Part shown: in pieces, positions 62,389 through 64,000 of the stretch
How positions within the stretch are numbered: position 1 is the stretch's first letter
Layout: each line of letters opens with the position of its first letter
NCBI RefSeq assembly: GCF_002218195.1
Contig: NZ_CP022336.1
Coordinates: 2,165,001 to 2,229,000 of the forward strand
DNA length: 64,000 nucleotides
Direction of reading: 5' to 3'
From: Sphingorhabdus sp. SMR4y
GTDB taxonomy: Bacteria > Pseudomonadota > Alphaproteobacteria > Sphingomonadales > Sphingomonadaceae
The notes under the pieces: generated by a model
What the model saw: only the letters and a program-made list of their open reading frames with translations
The model's database searches: none
Told to the model about the DNA's origin: nothing
Position numbers and translations under genes: made by a program

Positions 62389-63303
62389 ATGGCCGCTATT
62401 CCTGCCCCTCATGTTTCGTCGGTGACCCCGATGCCGAACTCCCTCCCCCCGTCGGGCGGCATTGGTCTCAAGTCGGTCCATTACAGCCATGTGCTGGACG
62501 ATAAGACGCCAGCGAAACGCCCCTCCTGGGTGGAGGTCCATCCACAGAATTACTTCGGCGATGGCGGACCGGCGCACCGCTGGCTCACCGCCATCGCCGG
62601 GGTCTATCCCCTGAGCTTTCACAGCGTCGGCCTGTCGCTCGGCAGCGCCGGCGGGCTGAACAGCGATGACCTGGAAAAGCTGGCCGCGCTCTGCGACCGC
62701 TATCAGCCCGCCATGGTCTCCGACCACCTCAGCTGGAGCGGCAATGCCCATGACCGCTACCCCGACCTGCTCCCCATTCCCTATACGCGCGAAGCGCTCG
62801 ATCATTTTGCCGGCGAGATCGGCAAGGTGCAGGACCGGCTGCAACGCCCGATCCTGATCGAAAATCCGTCGCGCTATCTGTCCTATCGCGATGACAGCAT
62901 GAGCGAGACCGACTTCATCCACACGCTCTGCCGGCAAGCGGGCTGCGGGCTATTGTTCGACATCAACAATGTCGAGGTGACCGCAACCAATGTCGGGCTG
63001 GACATGACCGCCTATATCGACGCGATCGATCCGGCAATCGTCGGCGAAATCCACCTCGCCGGCCATGCCACGGAAAGTCATGACAGCGGACCGCTGCTGA
63101 TCGACGATCATGGATCGATCGTCAGCGATATCACCTGGGACCTCTACCGCCGCTTCATCTCCCGTGCCGGACCGAAGCCGACGCTGATCGAATGGGACAC
63201 GGACATTCCGGACTATGATGTGCTGATGGCAGAGGTCGCCAAGGCCGAAACCATATTGGCCGACCCCCTGCCGGAGGAGCCGCGCCATGCCCTCGCTCGC
63301 TGA
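62389..63303 (+). CDS. bufB: DUF692 multinuclear iron oxidase (MNIO), bufferin maturase
   Basis: A 304-residue DUF692 protein with a TIM-barrel pattern. Metal-binding positions are visible as EVHPQNYF, SFHSVGLSLGS, VSDHLSWS, ILIENPSRYLSY, FDINNVEV, EIHLAGHATES and LIEWDTDIPDYDV. Family members use two or three iron ions to oxidise Cys of the bufferin precursor. It overlaps the next gene by 17 bases. ATG at 62389 is used; the ATG at 62431 (MPNSLPPSGG) is an alternative because the first 14 residues add no conserved sequence. Confidence 0.93.
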   Translation: MAAIPAPHVSSVTPMPNSLPPSGGIGLKSVHYSHVLDDKTPAKRPSWVEVHPQNYFGDGGPAHRWLTAIAGVYPLSFHSVGLSLGSAGGLNSDDLEKLAALCDRYQPAMVSDHLSWSGNAHDRYPDLLPIPYTREALDHFAGEIGKVQDRLQRPILIENPSRYLSYRDDSMSETDFIHTLCRQAGCGLLFDINNVEVTATNVGLDMTAYIDAIDPAIVGEIHLAGHATESHDSGPLLIDDHGSIVSDITWDLYRRFISRAGPKPTLIEWDTDIPDYDVLMAEVAKAETILADPLPEEPRHALAR

Positions 63304-64000
63304 CAGCCAGTCGCGATTCATCGCCTGCCTGCAAAAAGGCCCGGCGCATTTTCCCGATGACCTGTTCGCCGAGGACAAGGCGCGCGCGCTGCTCGGTCTG
63401 AAGGCCCATGCCAACACCATCTCCCACGCCCGGCTGGTGGCGCTGGAAGATTGCTATCCCCGCTTGCACGAGCATATCGGCCATGAAGATTTTCTCGGCC
63501 TCTCGCGTGCCTATGTCGAGCAACAGACGGTCATGGCCAGCGATCTCAACCATATTGGCGCCGGCTTTCCCGAATTTCTAGAGGAGCGCGGATATCGCGG
63601 CGCGGAAACCGATCTTGCCCGGATCGAATGGGCCTGGCTGGAAAGCTATCGCAGCGCCGATACCCAGCCGCTGGCGCTGACCGATATCGCCACGCTCGGC
63701 GAAGCGGACCTGCTAGCCTTTCCCCTGGCCGCCCATCCGGCGATGCGGCTGATCGGACTGACCGCGCCGCTGTCGCCGGCACTGCCCGAACTGGCGGGCA
63801 TGGACCCCGATGCGCTGATGATCGCCCGGCCGGAAGCGCAGGTCCTGTTCCATCCGCTGACCGCGACCGAACGAGCGATTGCGGAAAAAATTCCCGCGTG
63901 CGCAAATATCGGTAACCTTTTGGCCTATGCGCTCGAACTGGGGGATGAAGCCACGGCGATGCAGCCCATTATCAAGCTGATCCAGGCCGGGGCGCTGACA
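63287..64000 (+). CDS. bufC: DUF2063-family bufferin maturation partner, 3'-truncated
   Basis: The frame from ATG 63287 stays open to the window end (238 codons visible, no stop), so the C-terminus is missing. The start lies 17 bases inside the end of the MNIO gene, supporting co-translation. It begins SLADSQSRFIACLQKGPAHFPDDLFAEDKARALLGLKAHAN and has FLGLSRAYVEQQ and FLEERGYRG, typical of DUF2063 proteins that bind the precursor leader and deliver it to the MNIO enzyme. The long insertion after residue 120 (ALTDIATLGEADLLAFPLAAHPAMRLI) is part of the family's second domain. Confidence 0.9.
   Translation, partial: MPSLADSQSRFIACLQKGPAHFPDDLFAEDKARALLGLKAHANTISHARLVALEDCYPRLHEHIGHEDFLGLSRAYVEQQTVMASDLNHIGAGFPEFLEERGYRGAETDLARIEWAWLESYRSADTQPLALTDIATLGEADLLAFPLAAHPAMRLIGLTAPLSPALPELAGMDPDALMIARPEAQVLFHPLTATERAIAEKIPACANIGNLLAYALELGDEATAMQPIIKLIQAGALT

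Overview
The window looks like chromosomal DNA of an alphaproteobacterium of the order Sphingomonadales (Sphingopyxis/Parasphingorhabdus-like). That is an inference from moderately GC-rich coding, several TonB-dependent receptors, a Gly-Met-rich GroEL tail, a CIRCE-controlled groESL operon and a Caulobacter-type bufferin operon. No RNA gene, insertion sequence, CRISPR array or replication origin was recognised.

Region A (about 0.75-37.9 kb) is a large accessory catabolic island and the main interest of the window. Nearly 30 genes lie in divergent or tightly overlapping operons. The perfect palindrome TTGTCCGGACAA (one copy with one change, one ending in T) occurs eight times, and only in the control regions of these operons. 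A HutC-type GntR regulator (18522-19274) sits in the middle; its own start codon lies inside one of the palindromes, so it is the obvious candidate regulator of itself and the whole island. The regulon holds two TonB-dependent receptors, two MFS transporters, a pair of paralogous membrane proteins, a flavin monooxygenase, a VAO-type flavin oxidase, a nitrilase-fold protein lacking the usual Cys and Lys, a methyltransferase, a DUF1838 protein, a PaaK-like CoA ligase, an amidase, an SDR, a polysaccharide-deacetylase-like hydrolase, an enoyl-CoA hydratase, three VOC proteins, several small ferredoxin-fold proteins (DUF1330, YciI, REDY-like), an AhpD-like protein, an alpha/beta hydrolase and a medium-chain reductase. 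A central operon codes for a CitE-like lyase, a MaoC hydratase, an acyl-CoA dehydrogenase and two tandem CaiB/BaiF CoA-transferases, next to two tandem MmgE/PrpD proteins. In content this core resembles the itaconate/methylsuccinate and benzylsuccinate routes (CoA transfer, dehydrogenation, hydration, lyase cleavage). The likely job is uptake of a large organic compound across the outer membrane, oxidative and hydrolytic trimming, CoA activation, and cleavage to central metabolites. The substrate cannot be named from sequence.

Region B (about 38.0-47.4 kb) is a coherent sulfide-tolerance module. One arm reads 1-Cys peroxiredoxin, ArsR regulator, methyltransferase. Divergent from it are a persulfide dioxygenase-like MBL protein, two YeeE/YedE sulfur transporters, a sulfide:quinone reductase, a SulP anion transporter and a complete cyanide-insensitive-type bd oxidase (CioA, CioB and a tiny DUF2474 subunit). 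A perfect 7-3-7 inverted repeat lies between the two arms.

Region C (about 47.4-61.9 kb) is mostly ordinary chromosome: polA, a GGDEF protein, a MAPEG protein, a TonB-like protein, a DJ-1/PfpI protein, an MFS transporter, two medium-chain reductases, a secreted or membrane-anchored MBL hydrolase, L-serine dehydratase and groESL with a perfect CIRCE element.

Region D (about 61.9 kb to the end) begins a bufferin operon: a DUF2282 precursor with four Cys, its DUF692 (MNIO) enzyme and a DUF2063 partner cut by the window edge. It is preceded by a GTAACC-N16-CGAA sequence identical to the Caulobacter SigF promoter motif.
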